Assembly (NCBI GenBank): GCA_046727175.1
Contig: JBKPCD010000032.1
Span: 1-14,206, forward strand
Direction: 5' to 3'
Source of the DNA: JBKPCD01 sp046727175
Lineage (GTDB): Bacteria; Acidobacteriota; Vicinamibacteria; Vicinamibacterales; 2-12-FULL-66-21
Length of the DNA: 14,206 nucleotides
A program made the position numbers and the translations under genes. Each line of letters starts with the position of its first letter. Position 1 is the stretch's first letter. Shown here piece after piece: positions 1 through 6,696 of this stretch. The notes below the pieces were generated by a model that saw nothing but the letters and a program-made list of their open reading frames with translations, had not been told where the DNA came from and did not search any database.

Positions 1-1163
1 ACTTTGCCCGAGGCTTCTCGGCCCGCGAGGCCCTTGGCATCTGCAGGAAAGGTCGGCAGGTTGCGGTCCCACCCAGCGGGAAGCTCGCGGCGTTGCAGTT
101 GTTCAACCTCGGACGCAAGCTCCGGATAGCGTTTTTGGTATGCGCTGAACAGCTGCGTCCACTGCCGCCGCGCCTCTGCGCCGCGTTCTCCGACGCCTCC
201 AGCGAAGTGCTCGTAGACGCCATCGGGCACGAGGAATTTCGCGTCTTCGGGCCATCCGTAGGCGCGCTTCGCAAGACGGATTTCCTCGTCGCCGAGCGGC
301 TCACCATGGGCTTCTGATGTGTCTTGCTTGTGTGGCGAACCGTAGCCGATATGGCTGTCGAGAATGATGAAGGTTGGCCGGCCCTTCGTCTTCCGGAACA
401 CCTCCAGGGCCTGCTCGATGCGATCGATGTCGTTGGCATCGCCCACACGCAGGACATTCCATCCGTAAGCGATGAAACGTGTCGCGACGTCCTCGGTGAA
501 CGCGATGCGCGTGTGCCCCTCGATCGTGATGTGGTTGTTGTCGTACACCCAGCACAGATTGTCGAGACCCAGATGGGCCGCCAGCGATGCCGCTTCGGAT
601 GCAACGCCTTCCATCAAGCAGCCGTCGCCGCACACCGCGTAGATGTTGTAGTCAAAGATCTGGAAGCCGGGCTGGTTGTAGCGAGTCGCGAGCCACTTCT
701 GAGCGATCGCCATTCCTACGCTGGTGGCAACCCCCTGGCCGAGCGGGCCGGTCGTCGTCTCGACACCCGAGACCCAGTGGTACTCGGGGTGACCGGGAGC
801 CTTGCAGTCAAGCTGTCGGAAATGCCGGATGTCGTCGAGCGTCACCGACGGTTGCCCGAGCCGCTCATACTCTGCATTCACCGCCTGCGTCTTGGTCAAG
901 TGGAGCACGGACCAGAGCAGCATCGAGGCGTGACCGTTGGAGAGCACGAAGCGATCGCGGTTGGGCCAGATCGGATCCTGCGGATCGAAGCGCATCACCC
1001 GATTCCAGATCGTGTAGACCAGGGGCGCGAGTGCCATCGGCGTGCCCGGGTGTCCCGACTTGGCCTGCTGAACCGCATCAATTGACAGCGTGCGAATGGT
1101 GTTGATGCACAGTTGATCGATTTGCGCCCCAGTCACTGGTTCCGCAACGTGCGTGGTACTCAT
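1..1163 (-). CDS. tkt: Transketolase, N-terminal part (3' end beyond the window)
   Basis: Thiamine-diphosphate enzyme that moves two-carbon ketol units between sugar phosphates in the non-oxidative pentose phosphate pathway. The visible 387 codons are open throughout and cover the pyrophosphate-binding domain and the start of the second domain. Visible marks are KSGHPG near residues 35-40 with the TPP-contacting His38, SNGHAS near 75-80, and the classic TPP/metal motif from GDG (179-181) to the paired Asn at 209-210. PADAKG near 373-378 is typical of the junction to the pyrimidine-binding domain. The start at 1163 is preceded by AGGAGA at 1168-1173 with good spacing. It is the last gene of the block, 68 bp after rpiB; that gap shows no terminator. 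Whether more genes follow cannot be seen. The family assignment is secure. Confidence 0.97.
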   Translation of the reverse strand, partial: MSTTHVAEPVTGAQIDQLCINTIRTLSIDAVQQAKSGHPGTPMALAPLVYTIWNRVMRFDPQDPIWPNRDRFVLSNGHASMLLWSVLHLTKTQAVNAEYERLGQPSVTLDDIRHFRQLDCKAPGHPEYHWVSGVETTTGPLGQGVATSVGMAIAQKWLATRYNQPGFQIFDYNIYAVCGDGCLMEGVASEAASLAAHLGLDNLCWVYDNNHITIEGHTRIAFTEDVATRFIAYGWNVLRVGDANDIDRIEQALEVFRKTKGRPTFIILDSHIGYGSPHKQDTSEAHGEPLGDEEIRLAKRAYGWPEDAKFLVPDGVYEHFAGGVGERGAEARRQWTQLFSAYQKRYPELASEVEQLQRRELPAGWDRNLPTFPADAKGLAGREASGK

Positions 1164-1231
1164 GTGTTCTCCTATCGCATTCAGATCTGCCGTTCACTGC
1201 ATCGGTGCATCAGCCAGAGGTCCGCATGGGG

Positions 1232-1717
1232 TTATCTCTCGAGCGCCTTGGTCTGGTGTCCGGTGCTGATCGCTTCCGGTTCCAGTGACGCGACCTTACG
1301 CAGTCGCCGGAGATGGCGCTCGGCCTGACTGAACTCCGCCGCCAGAAAGGCTTCGACCAGGTCCCAGGCCACGAAAGCTCCCACCGTCCGGCCGCCCATG
1401 CAAATGATGTTCATGTGGTCGTCCTCGACGCCTTGTCGAGCCGAGAAGTGGTCGTGCACGAGCCCCGCACGTACCCCCGCGACTTTGTTTGCACAGACCG
1501 ACGCGCCGACGCCGCTGCCGCAGACCGCCAGGCCACGTTCCACCGTTCCCGTCGCGACAGCTTCGGCAAGCGGAATGACGAAGTCGGGATAGTCATCGCC
1601 AGGTTTCAATTCATACGCCCCGAAATCCACGACTTCGTGGCCTGCCGCCCGGAGCTGCGCGACCAATTCTTCCTTCAAGCCAAACCCACCATGATCGGTG
1701 GCGATTCCTACGCGCAT
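1232..1717 (-). CDS. rpiB: Ribose-5-phosphate isomerase B (RpiB/LacAB family)
   Basis: Interconverts ribose-5-phosphate and ribulose-5-phosphate in the cytosol. The 161-residue product carries the RpiB marks: ATDHGG with Asp8/His9 near the N-terminus and the phosphate/anion loop CGSGVGASVCANK (66-78), which begins with the catalytic Cys66. GGRTVG is at 108-113. In an ungapped comparison with the remembered E. coli enzyme, the active-site histidine of its HND motif (His99) is Asp99 here, and the nearest histidine is His101 in EDDHMN. The protein is longer than the usual ~145-150 residues because of a basic, charged C-terminal tail (about residues 130-161). A strong GGGAGGA ribosome-binding site precedes the ATG at 1717, and the gene starts 18 bp after pgl. 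RpiA is absent from the window, so this is the only Rpi here. A related sugar-phosphate isomerase (LacA/LacB) is much less likely in this context. Confidence 0.95.
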   Translation of the reverse strand: MRVGIATDHGGFGLKEELVAQLRAAGHEVVDFGAYELKPGDDYPDFVIPLAEAVATGTVERGLAVCGSGVGASVCANKVAGVRAGLVHDHFSARQGVEDDHMNIICMGGRTVGAFVAWDLVEAFLAAEFSQAERHLRRLRKVASLEPEAISTGHQTKALER

Positions 1718-1735
1718 GTCGTCCTCCCGTTCGTT

Positions 1736-2431
1736 TCAGGCGCTCGTCTGTCCTGCAGCGCCGCGGTCGGCCAGCACGAGAGCTTGTTCGCGGCGAATCC
1801 GCCCAGCGGGGATCGAGTGATCGCCATCGCGCAATCGACGGAGCATTGCCGCCTTTTCACTTCCCGTCACCACCCACAGGACGCGCCGCGCGCGATTGAG
1901 CGTCGGATACGTCAACGTCATCCGGCGCCGGCCTTGGTAGACTCCCGTCACCGCGACATCCCGGTCGGTCACGTCGACCACCGGATCACCGGGCACCAGG
2001 GACGCCGTGTGGCCGTCGGGACCGAGACCGAGGTGGACCAAATCGAGCAGCGGAGGCGAGCCGGCGATCTCGCGAAGAACCCCTTCGTACTGCGTGGTTG
2101 CAGCGTCGAGATCAGGCCATTCGACGGGCATGGCATGGACCTGCTCCGCGCTCAACGGCGCATGCTGAAGCAAGCTTTCCTGCAGGTGGAGCAGGTTCCG
2201 GTCAGGGTCTCCTGCGGGGGCCACGCGCTCGTCGACCTGCACCACATGGACGCTCTTCCAGGGAACCTCTTCGCCCGCCAAGGCTCGCAGCATGATCCAG
2301 GGAGTGTGGCCACCGCTGACAGCCATGAGGAAACGGCCACGCGCAGCAACCGCCGCCCGAGCGTCCGCAGCGATTGTCGCTGCCGCCGCTCGCGCGACGG
2401 CCGCAGCATCATCGAACAAGTCGAGCTTCAT
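1736..2431 (-). CDS. pgl: 6-phosphogluconolactonase
   Basis: Hydrolyses 6-phosphoglucono-delta-lactone to 6-phosphogluconate, the step between Zwf and Gnd. The 231-residue protein belongs to the DevB/SOL (glucosamine-6-phosphate isomerase-like) family. It shows SGGHTP (39-44) for phosphate binding, VDER (66-69), GLGPDGHTASL (135-145) with the expected catalytic His141, and RRRMTLT (168-174). The C-terminal LADRGAAG matches the family end. The chosen ATG at 2431 lies 23 nt inside the end of zwf, with only a weak purine-rich GAAGAAG upstream. A TTG at 2461 would add ten residues but aligns poorly with the family start. The overlap points to translation coupled to zwf. It could be mistaken for glucosamine-6-phosphate deaminase, but its position between zwf and rpiB settles the assignment. 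Confidence 0.95.
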   Translation of the reverse strand: MKLDLFDDAAAVARAAAATIAADARAAVAARGRFLMAVSGGHTPWIMLRALAGEEVPWKSVHVVQVDERVAPAGDPDRNLLHLQESLLQHAPLSAEQVHAMPVEWPDLDAATTQYEGVLREIAGSPPLLDLVHLGLGPDGHTASLVPGDPVVDVTDRDVAVTGVYQGRRRMTLTYPTLNRARRVLWVVTGSEKAAMLRRLRDGDHSIPAGRIRREQALVLADRGAAGQTSA

Positions 2432-3851
2432 CGGCTTCTTCTTCTGTTCTCGGTTGATCAACGCGCCAGTCTTCCTGGTCCGGAACGGCGGGGTTGTGCC
2501 AGCCCCCGGCGGGCAACACCCGCTGGTCGACCTCCTTAGGCCCCCACGACGCTTTGTCGTATTCGTAGATCGGCGTGGCCACTTTCAGCACCGGATCGAC
2601 GATGCGCCAAGCTTCCTCGACATAATCCTGCCGGGCAAAGAGCGTGGCGTCTCCCGCCATCGCGTCGCCCAGCACGCGCTCGTACGCGTCCATGGCCTCC
2701 GGGCTGGGATGACGGCTCGCCACCATTTCCACCGACTCGCCCTTCAACGCGTCCCCCTGAGCCATGACGGTCGCGCCTACGGCGATCGTTATTTCGGGAC
2801 TGATTCGAAACCGCAGATGGTTTTGTGACAACGCGCCCTCGCGAATGACGGTCGGTGGCTTGCGGAAGCGGCCAATGACCTCCGTGCACGTGACGGGTAG
2901 ATTCTTTCCTGCCCGGATGTAGAAGGGCACGCCCTTCCAACGCCACGAATCGACGTGCAACTTGAGCGCGGCAAACGTTTCCGTCCGTGAATCGGGAGCG
3001 ACTCCATTCTCTCGGCGGTAACCGCGGAACTGCCCGCGGACGACATCGCTGGCTTCCAGTGGTGGAATCGCCTTGAGCACCTTGACCTTCTCGTCGCGAA
3101 TGGTTTCGCTGTCAGTGCGCACCGGAGGCTCCATTGCCAGGTTGCACAGGACCTGGAACAGGTGGTTCTGGATTACATCGCGAATGGTGCCGGTTTGATC
3201 GTAGAACCCGCCTCGTCCCTGGACGCCGAAGTCCTCCGCCATCGTGATTTGCACGCTCTCGATGAAGTTGCGGTTCCAGAACGGGTCCATGAACGCGTTG
3301 GCAAACCGGAACACCATGACGTTGTTCACCGGCCGCTTGCCGAGATAGTGGTCGATGCGGAAGATCCGGGACTCGGGAAATGCCGCGTGCAGACGTCGAT
3401 TGAGCTCCTGCGCCGAGGCCAGGTCGTTTCCAAAGGGCTTCTCGATGATCACGCGTGCGTCCTGCGCGGAGCCCGACTTCACGAGCTGGTCGACCACCGT
3501 TCCGAACAGCAACGGTGGGATGGCCAGATAATGGGCCGGCCGCTGCGCGCCGTCGAGCTCCTTGCGGATCGCCGCGAAGGTCGCGGGATCGTTGTAATCG
3601 CCATCGACGTAACGCAGGAGCCCGTTGAGCGTGCCGAAGGCCACCGGGTCAACGCCGCCGTGCGTCCCGACGCTGTCGTGCGCCCGCGCCTGAAGCTGTT
3701 CGAGAGTCCAACCGGCCTTCGCCACGCCGATGACCGGGACTTTGAGATGGCCTCGTTTGGCCATGGCGTGCAGCGCCGGAAAGATCTTCTTGTAGGCGAG
3801 ATCGCCCGTGGCGCCGAAGAACACCAGGGCGTCCGAAGCGGAATCACTCAT
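2409..3851 (-). CDS. zwf: Glucose-6-phosphate 1-dehydrogenase
   Basis: Oxidises glucose-6-phosphate to 6-phosphogluconolactone, the entry to the oxidative branch. The 480-residue length is typical. The N-terminal Rossmann domain has FGATGDLAYKK (12-22), with EKPFG at 137-141. The substrate site is RIDHYLGK (165-172, His168). The catalytic base His230 is in IQNH, and the family motif AEDFGVQGRGGFYD spans 205-218. The residue after DHYLGK is Arg rather than the usual Glu/Gln/Lys. Cofactor positions are informative: the lysine of the E. coli GAKGDL motif is Thr15 here, and the arginine after the second strand (E. coli GVGR) is Lys45 in GVAK. NADP preference may therefore be weaker than in E. coli; this is inference. 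AAGGAG at 3858-3863 lies 6 nt before the ATG. The gene starts 23 bp after gnd and overlaps pgl by 23 nt. Confidence 0.97.
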   Translation of the reverse strand: MSDSASDALVFFGATGDLAYKKIFPALHAMAKRGHLKVPVIGVAKAGWTLEQLQARAHDSVGTHGGVDPVAFGTLNGLLRYVDGDYNDPATFAAIRKELDGAQRPAHYLAIPPLLFGTVVDQLVKSGSAQDARVIIEKPFGNDLASAQELNRRLHAAFPESRIFRIDHYLGKRPVNNVMVFRFANAFMDPFWNRNFIESVQITMAEDFGVQGRGGFYDQTGTIRDVIQNHLFQVLCNLAMEPPVRTDSETIRDEKVKVLKAIPPLEASDVVRGQFRGYRRENGVAPDSRTETFAALKLHVDSWRWKGVPFYIRAGKNLPVTCTEVIGRFRKPPTVIREGALSQNHLRFRISPEITIAVGATVMAQGDALKGESVEMVASRHPSPEAMDAYERVLGDAMAGDATLFARQDYVEEAWRIVDPVLKVATPIYEYDKASWGPKEVDQRVLPAGGWHNPAVPDQEDWRVDQPRTEEEADEARLVR

Positions 3852-3874
3852 GGCACACTCCTTCTCTCCGGCGG

Positions 3875-4894
3875 CTATTTCGCGACCGCTTTCTCCAGGT
3901 GTCCGCCGAACCCGTAGCGCATTGCTGACAGCAATCTGGCTTGATAGTCCGCCTCACCTCGCGAGCTGAATCGCTGGTAGAGCGCGGCGGAAAGAACGGG
4001 CACGGGGACGGCTTCGTCCACGGCAGCCTTGATCGTCCACCGGCCTTCGCCCGAGTCCGAGACCCGGCCGGCGAACTCGGACAACGCGGGATCTTTCACG
4101 AGCCCTGCCGCCGTCAGGTCCAGCAACCACGACGCGATCACGCTGCCCCGTCGCCATACCTCCGTGATGTCACGGAGATTCAAGTCGTACTGGTAGTGCT
4201 CGGGGTCACGCAGCGGCGTCGTCTCGGCGTCGATCGCGTGCTGTTCCTTGCCGACATTCGCGTCGCGCAGGATGCTGAGCCCTTCGGCGTAGGCAGCCAT
4301 GAGGCCATATTCGATGCCGTTGTGGACCATCTTCACGAAGTGGCCGGCACCGCTGGGACCACAGTGCAGGTACCCACGTTCGGCGGTGCCGTCCAACTTC
4401 TCGCGTCCTGGCGTGCGCGTCACGTCGCCGAGACCCGGCGCGAGCGTCGAGAAGATCGGATCGAGCTGCTTGACGACGTTGGTTTCGCCACCGATCATCA
4501 TGCAGTAGCCGCGTTCGAGGCCCCACACGCCACCGCTCGTCCCGACGTCCACGTAGTGGAGACGTTTCGCCGCGAGCTCCTTGCCGCGCCGGATGTCATC
4601 CACGTAATAGGAATTGCCGCCGTCGATCAGGATGTCTCCCGCCTCGAGATGGCGTAGGAGGTCGTCGATCGTCTCGTCCACGACCGCCGCCGGGACCATG
4701 AGCCAGATGGCGCGCGGTTTTTCGAGCTTCTGCACGAGGTCCGAAAGCGAGGATGCTCCGGTCGCTTTCTCTCGGACCAAGTCGGTCACGGCGGCCGTCG
4801 ATCTGTCGAAAACAACGCACCGGTGGCCTCCCTTCAGGAGCCGCCGGACCATGTTTGCGCCCATCCTTCCGAGACCAATCATTCCAAGTTGCAT
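3875..4894 (-). CDS. gnd: 6-phosphogluconate dehydrogenase (decarboxylating), short form
   Basis: Oxidative decarboxylation of 6-phosphogluconate to ribulose-5-phosphate and CO2. At 339 residues it belongs to the short GndA/Gnd2-like group (about 300-340), not the ~470-residue E. coli type. The Rossmann motif is MIGLGRMG (5-12). The second strand ends in Asp30 followed by Arg31 (VVFDRST). An acid here usually favours NAD, and the basic residue could allow NADP. Other marks are DGGNSYY (91-97), GTSGGVWGLERGY (118-130), the catalytic GHFVKMVHNGIEY (184-196, Lys188 and Glu195), and SDSGEGRWT (279-287), which replaces the KGTGxW of long forms. The start at 4894 is fixed by a GAGGAG Shine-Dalgarno and by the Rossmann motif. 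The open frame continues upstream to 5029, but that extension looks noncoding. It lies 189 bp after rpe and 23 bp before zwf. Confidence 0.96.
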   Translation of the reverse strand: MQLGMIGLGRMGANMVRRLLKGGHRCVVFDRSTAAVTDLVREKATGASSLSDLVQKLEKPRAIWLMVPAAVVDETIDDLLRHLEAGDILIDGGNSYYVDDIRRGKELAAKRLHYVDVGTSGGVWGLERGYCMMIGGETNVVKQLDPIFSTLAPGLGDVTRTPGREKLDGTAERGYLHCGPSGAGHFVKMVHNGIEYGLMAAYAEGLSILRDANVGKEQHAIDAETTPLRDPEHYQYDLNLRDITEVWRRGSVIASWLLDLTAAGLVKDPALSEFAGRVSDSGEGRWTIKAAVDEAVPVPVLSAALYQRFSSRGEADYQARLLSAMRYGFGGHLEKAVAK

Positions 4895-5083
4895 GAAAAT
4901 CACTCCTCTCTTGTCATGAAGACACGTAGAGCACGGGCGCCTGTGCCGTCTTACGCGTCGATCGCGTGAGACTGCGCCAGAGGGCGCGCTATCGCCGCAC
5001 TGCGCGGTGCGAGTCTGTTCAGCGATCACGCGGGCGTCGTTGGCACGCCCAAACGTTCCCCGTCCGTTCGACGCAAAACGTCG
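4895..5083 (-). other. rpe-gnd intergenic leader with several inverted repeats
   Basis: This 189-bp spacer is the longest in the block. It contains at least five short GC-rich inverted repeats: 5069-5083 (5-bp stem directly after the rpe stop), 5032-5050 (6-bp GGGCGT/ACGCCC stem, 7-nt loop), 4996-5011 (5 bp), 4974-4987 (5 bp, 4-nt loop) and 4953-4967 (5 bp). None is followed by a T-run, so they do not look like intrinsic terminators. I see no convincing -35/-10 pair. The spacer may hold an internal promoter, an attenuator, or mRNA structures that separate expression of the upstream and downstream halves. High G+C makes some of these stems expected by chance. Confidence 0.4.
4903..4908 (-). 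promoter_or_regulatory. Ribosome-binding site of gnd
   Basis: On the minus strand this reads GAGGAG, 8 nt before the ATG at 4894. It decides the gnd start, because the same frame stays open upstream to 5029 and a longer protein could otherwise be called. Confidence 0.8.
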
Positions 5084-5767
5084 TCAAACCGACGAGGGTT
5101 GTTCCAGCCGCTCGAGGCTCGATTGCAGTCGCCGCATCGCAGCGGCAACCGTGTCGCGCTCGCCGAAAACCGACGTTCCTGCCACGAGGACGTTGGCTCC
5201 GGCGGCAACCACCAGCGGCGCCGTGTCCGCGTCGATGCCGCCGTCCACCTCCACATCGCACCGCGCCTGGGTCTGCTCGATCATTTGCCGGACGCGCCGT
5301 ATCTTTGGCAGGGTCGTGGACAGGAACTGCTGATGCCCGAAACCAGGGTCGACCGTCATGACCAACACCTGCTCGATCTCCGGCAGGACTTCCTCCAGCA
5401 CCGCCGCCGGGGTCGCCGGGTTGATGACGACGCCGGCACGCTTCCCCAGTGCCTTGATGCCGTGTATTGTCCGGTGCAAATTACTGTTTCCCTCCCAGTG
5501 AACAAGAAACGAATCGGAGCCGGCCTCGACGAACTCGTCGAGAAAGACGTCCGGGTCCGAGACCATCAGGTGCGTCTCGAGCGGCAGACGCGTCACTCGA
5601 CGAAGCGACTGGACGATCGCCGGGCCCATGGAGAGATTGGGCACGAAGTGTCCGTCCATCACATCGACGTGGATGCGGTCCGCTCCGGCCCGCTCCGCCT
5701 CGGCCACCTGCTGACCCAAACGAGCGAAGTCAGCAGCGAGAATTGAAGGCGCAAGTTTTACGCTCAT
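5084..5767 (-). CDS. rpe: Ribulose-phosphate 3-epimerase
   Basis: Interconverts ribulose-5-phosphate and xylulose-5-phosphate, supplying transketolase with its ketose donor. The 227-residue TIM barrel starts with KLAPSILAADF (4-14). It has the metal/catalytic set His33 and Asp35 in HVDVMDGHFVPN (33-44), His66 in ETHLMV, and Asp175 in EVDGGI (173-178). The phosphate-binding end GTSVFG is at 197-202. The strand motif reads TVDPGFGHQQF (138-148), with His where many family members have Gly; I recall this variant from other bacteria. The start overlaps the fba stop as ATGA, with GAGGCG inside fba as a probable ribosome-binding site, so translation is probably coupled. An open frame continues upstream in the fba region but is not credible as coding. 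The gene ends ahead of the 189-bp gnd leader. Confidence 0.97.
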   Translation of the reverse strand: MSVKLAPSILAADFARLGQQVAEAERAGADRIHVDVMDGHFVPNLSMGPAIVQSLRRVTRLPLETHLMVSDPDVFLDEFVEAGSDSFLVHWEGNSNLHRTIHGIKALGKRAGVVINPATPAAVLEEVLPEIEQVLVMTVDPGFGHQQFLSTTLPKIRRVRQMIEQTQARCDVEVDGGIDADTAPLVVAAGANVLVAGTSVFGERDTVAAAMRRLQSSLERLEQPSSV

Positions 5768-6696
5768 GTGTTGGACGCCTCGAAGATGCTGTGAATGGAT
5801 GCATCCAGCAGGGCGTTGTACTCCACGTCGGATTGCCCGACCGACAGCCCTTCGACCAGCGCTCGCGAAAAGCTCGCCACGATGCCGTGATTCCTCCGCA
5901 AGCGCTCGTTGGCTTCGTCGCGCGTATAACCGCCCGACAGCGCGACCACTCTCACGACCTTGGGATGGCTGACGCATTCGGCGTACAGGTTGTCTTTTTC
6001 CGGTAGGGTGAGCTTGAGCATGACCAGCTCACCCGCACGCAGTGCATCGAGCTCCTCGAGGATGGCCGCTTTGAGCAATGCTTCGGCCTTCGCTTTTTCC
6101 GGAGAGTGAATGTCCACCTCCGGCTCGACGATCGGCACGAGGTCCGCGTCAATGATCTGGCGAGCGGCTTCGAACTGCTGGGTCACGATGTCCTTGATGC
6201 CCGCGCTGTTGGCCTGCTTGATGACCGAGCGCATCTTGGTTCCGAAGATGCGCTTTGCTTTGGCCCTGTCGAGCAGCGCAGCAAGGTCGGGTATCGGCTT
6301 CATCAACTGGACGCCGCTTTTCTCCGCCGCCACACCCTTGTCCACCTTTAGAAACGGCACAATCCGTTTCACATTCCACAGATAGTTCGCGGTCGGCTGC
6401 CCCTCGATTTCCCGGTCCATCGTGTTCTCGAACAGGATGGCGGCAAGAATCCGGTCCCCGGTGAAGCGGGGGCTGGTGATGATGCGCGTGCGCATCTGAT
6501 GCACGATCGCAAACATCTCGTCCTCGCTGGACCACGCATCTTCCTTGATTCCGTAGTCACGAAGCGCGTGGGGCGTGCTGCCGCCACTTTGATCCAGCGC
6601 CGCGATGAAGCCGGGATGCGTCTTCATCTTCCGCAGTTGTTCTTCGAAGGTGCCCGCCTCGACGGACACCACGTGCCTGGCAGAATCGAGCGTCAT
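5764..6696 (-). CDS. fba: Fructose-bisphosphate aldolase, class I (bacterial short type)
   Basis: Reversible condensation of dihydroxyacetone phosphate and glyceraldehyde-3-phosphate to fructose-1,6-bisphosphate through a Schiff base, without metal. The 310-residue protein resembles the class I aldolases (Fda) known from staphylococci, not the zinc class II enzymes. Marks are AALDQSGGSTPHAL (32-45) with Asp35, FGTKMRSVI (151-159) with Lys154, and the acidic PIVEPEVDIHS (188-198). VMLKLTLPEK (225-234) contains Lys228, the expected Schiff-base lysine, followed by VVALSGGYTRDEAN (250-263). The start at 6696 overlaps the pgi stop as ATGA, with AAAGGG just upstream, and its own stop overlaps rpe in the same way. 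Being wedged between pgi and rpe suggests it handles triose phosphate leaving the pentose phosphate shuffle. Its direction in the cell cannot be read from sequence. Confidence 0.95.
   Translation of the reverse strand: MTLDSARHVVSVEAGTFEEQLRKMKTHPGFIAALDQSGGSTPHALRDYGIKEDAWSSEDEMFAIVHQMRTRIITSPRFTGDRILAAILFENTMDREIEGQPTANYLWNVKRIVPFLKVDKGVAAEKSGVQLMKPIPDLAALLDRAKAKRIFGTKMRSVIKQANSAGIKDIVTQQFEAARQIIDADLVPIVEPEVDIHSPEKAKAEALLKAAILEELDALRAGELVMLKLTLPEKDNLYAECVSHPKVVRVVALSGGYTRDEANERLRRNHGIVASFSRALVEGLSVGQSDVEYNALLDASIHSIFEASNT

Noticed and set aside
1164..1231. GATGCA direct repeat in the rpiB-tkt gap
   Set aside because: The two 6-bp copies are too short to mean anything on their own; nothing else is visible in these 68 bp apart from the tkt ribosome-binding site.
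1313..2539. 408-codon plus-strand open frame
   Set aside because: It lies wholly opposite rpiB, pgl and the end of zwf, has no family resemblance and an arginine/histidine-rich composition typical of the antisense frame of high-G+C genes.
3941..4657. 238-codon plus-strand open frame
   Set aside because: Antisense shadow of gnd; the gnd protein is complete and convincing.
4895..5029. N-terminal extension of gnd to 5029
   Set aside because: The extension does not resemble the family, and the Rossmann motif and a strong GAGGAG site place the start at 4894.
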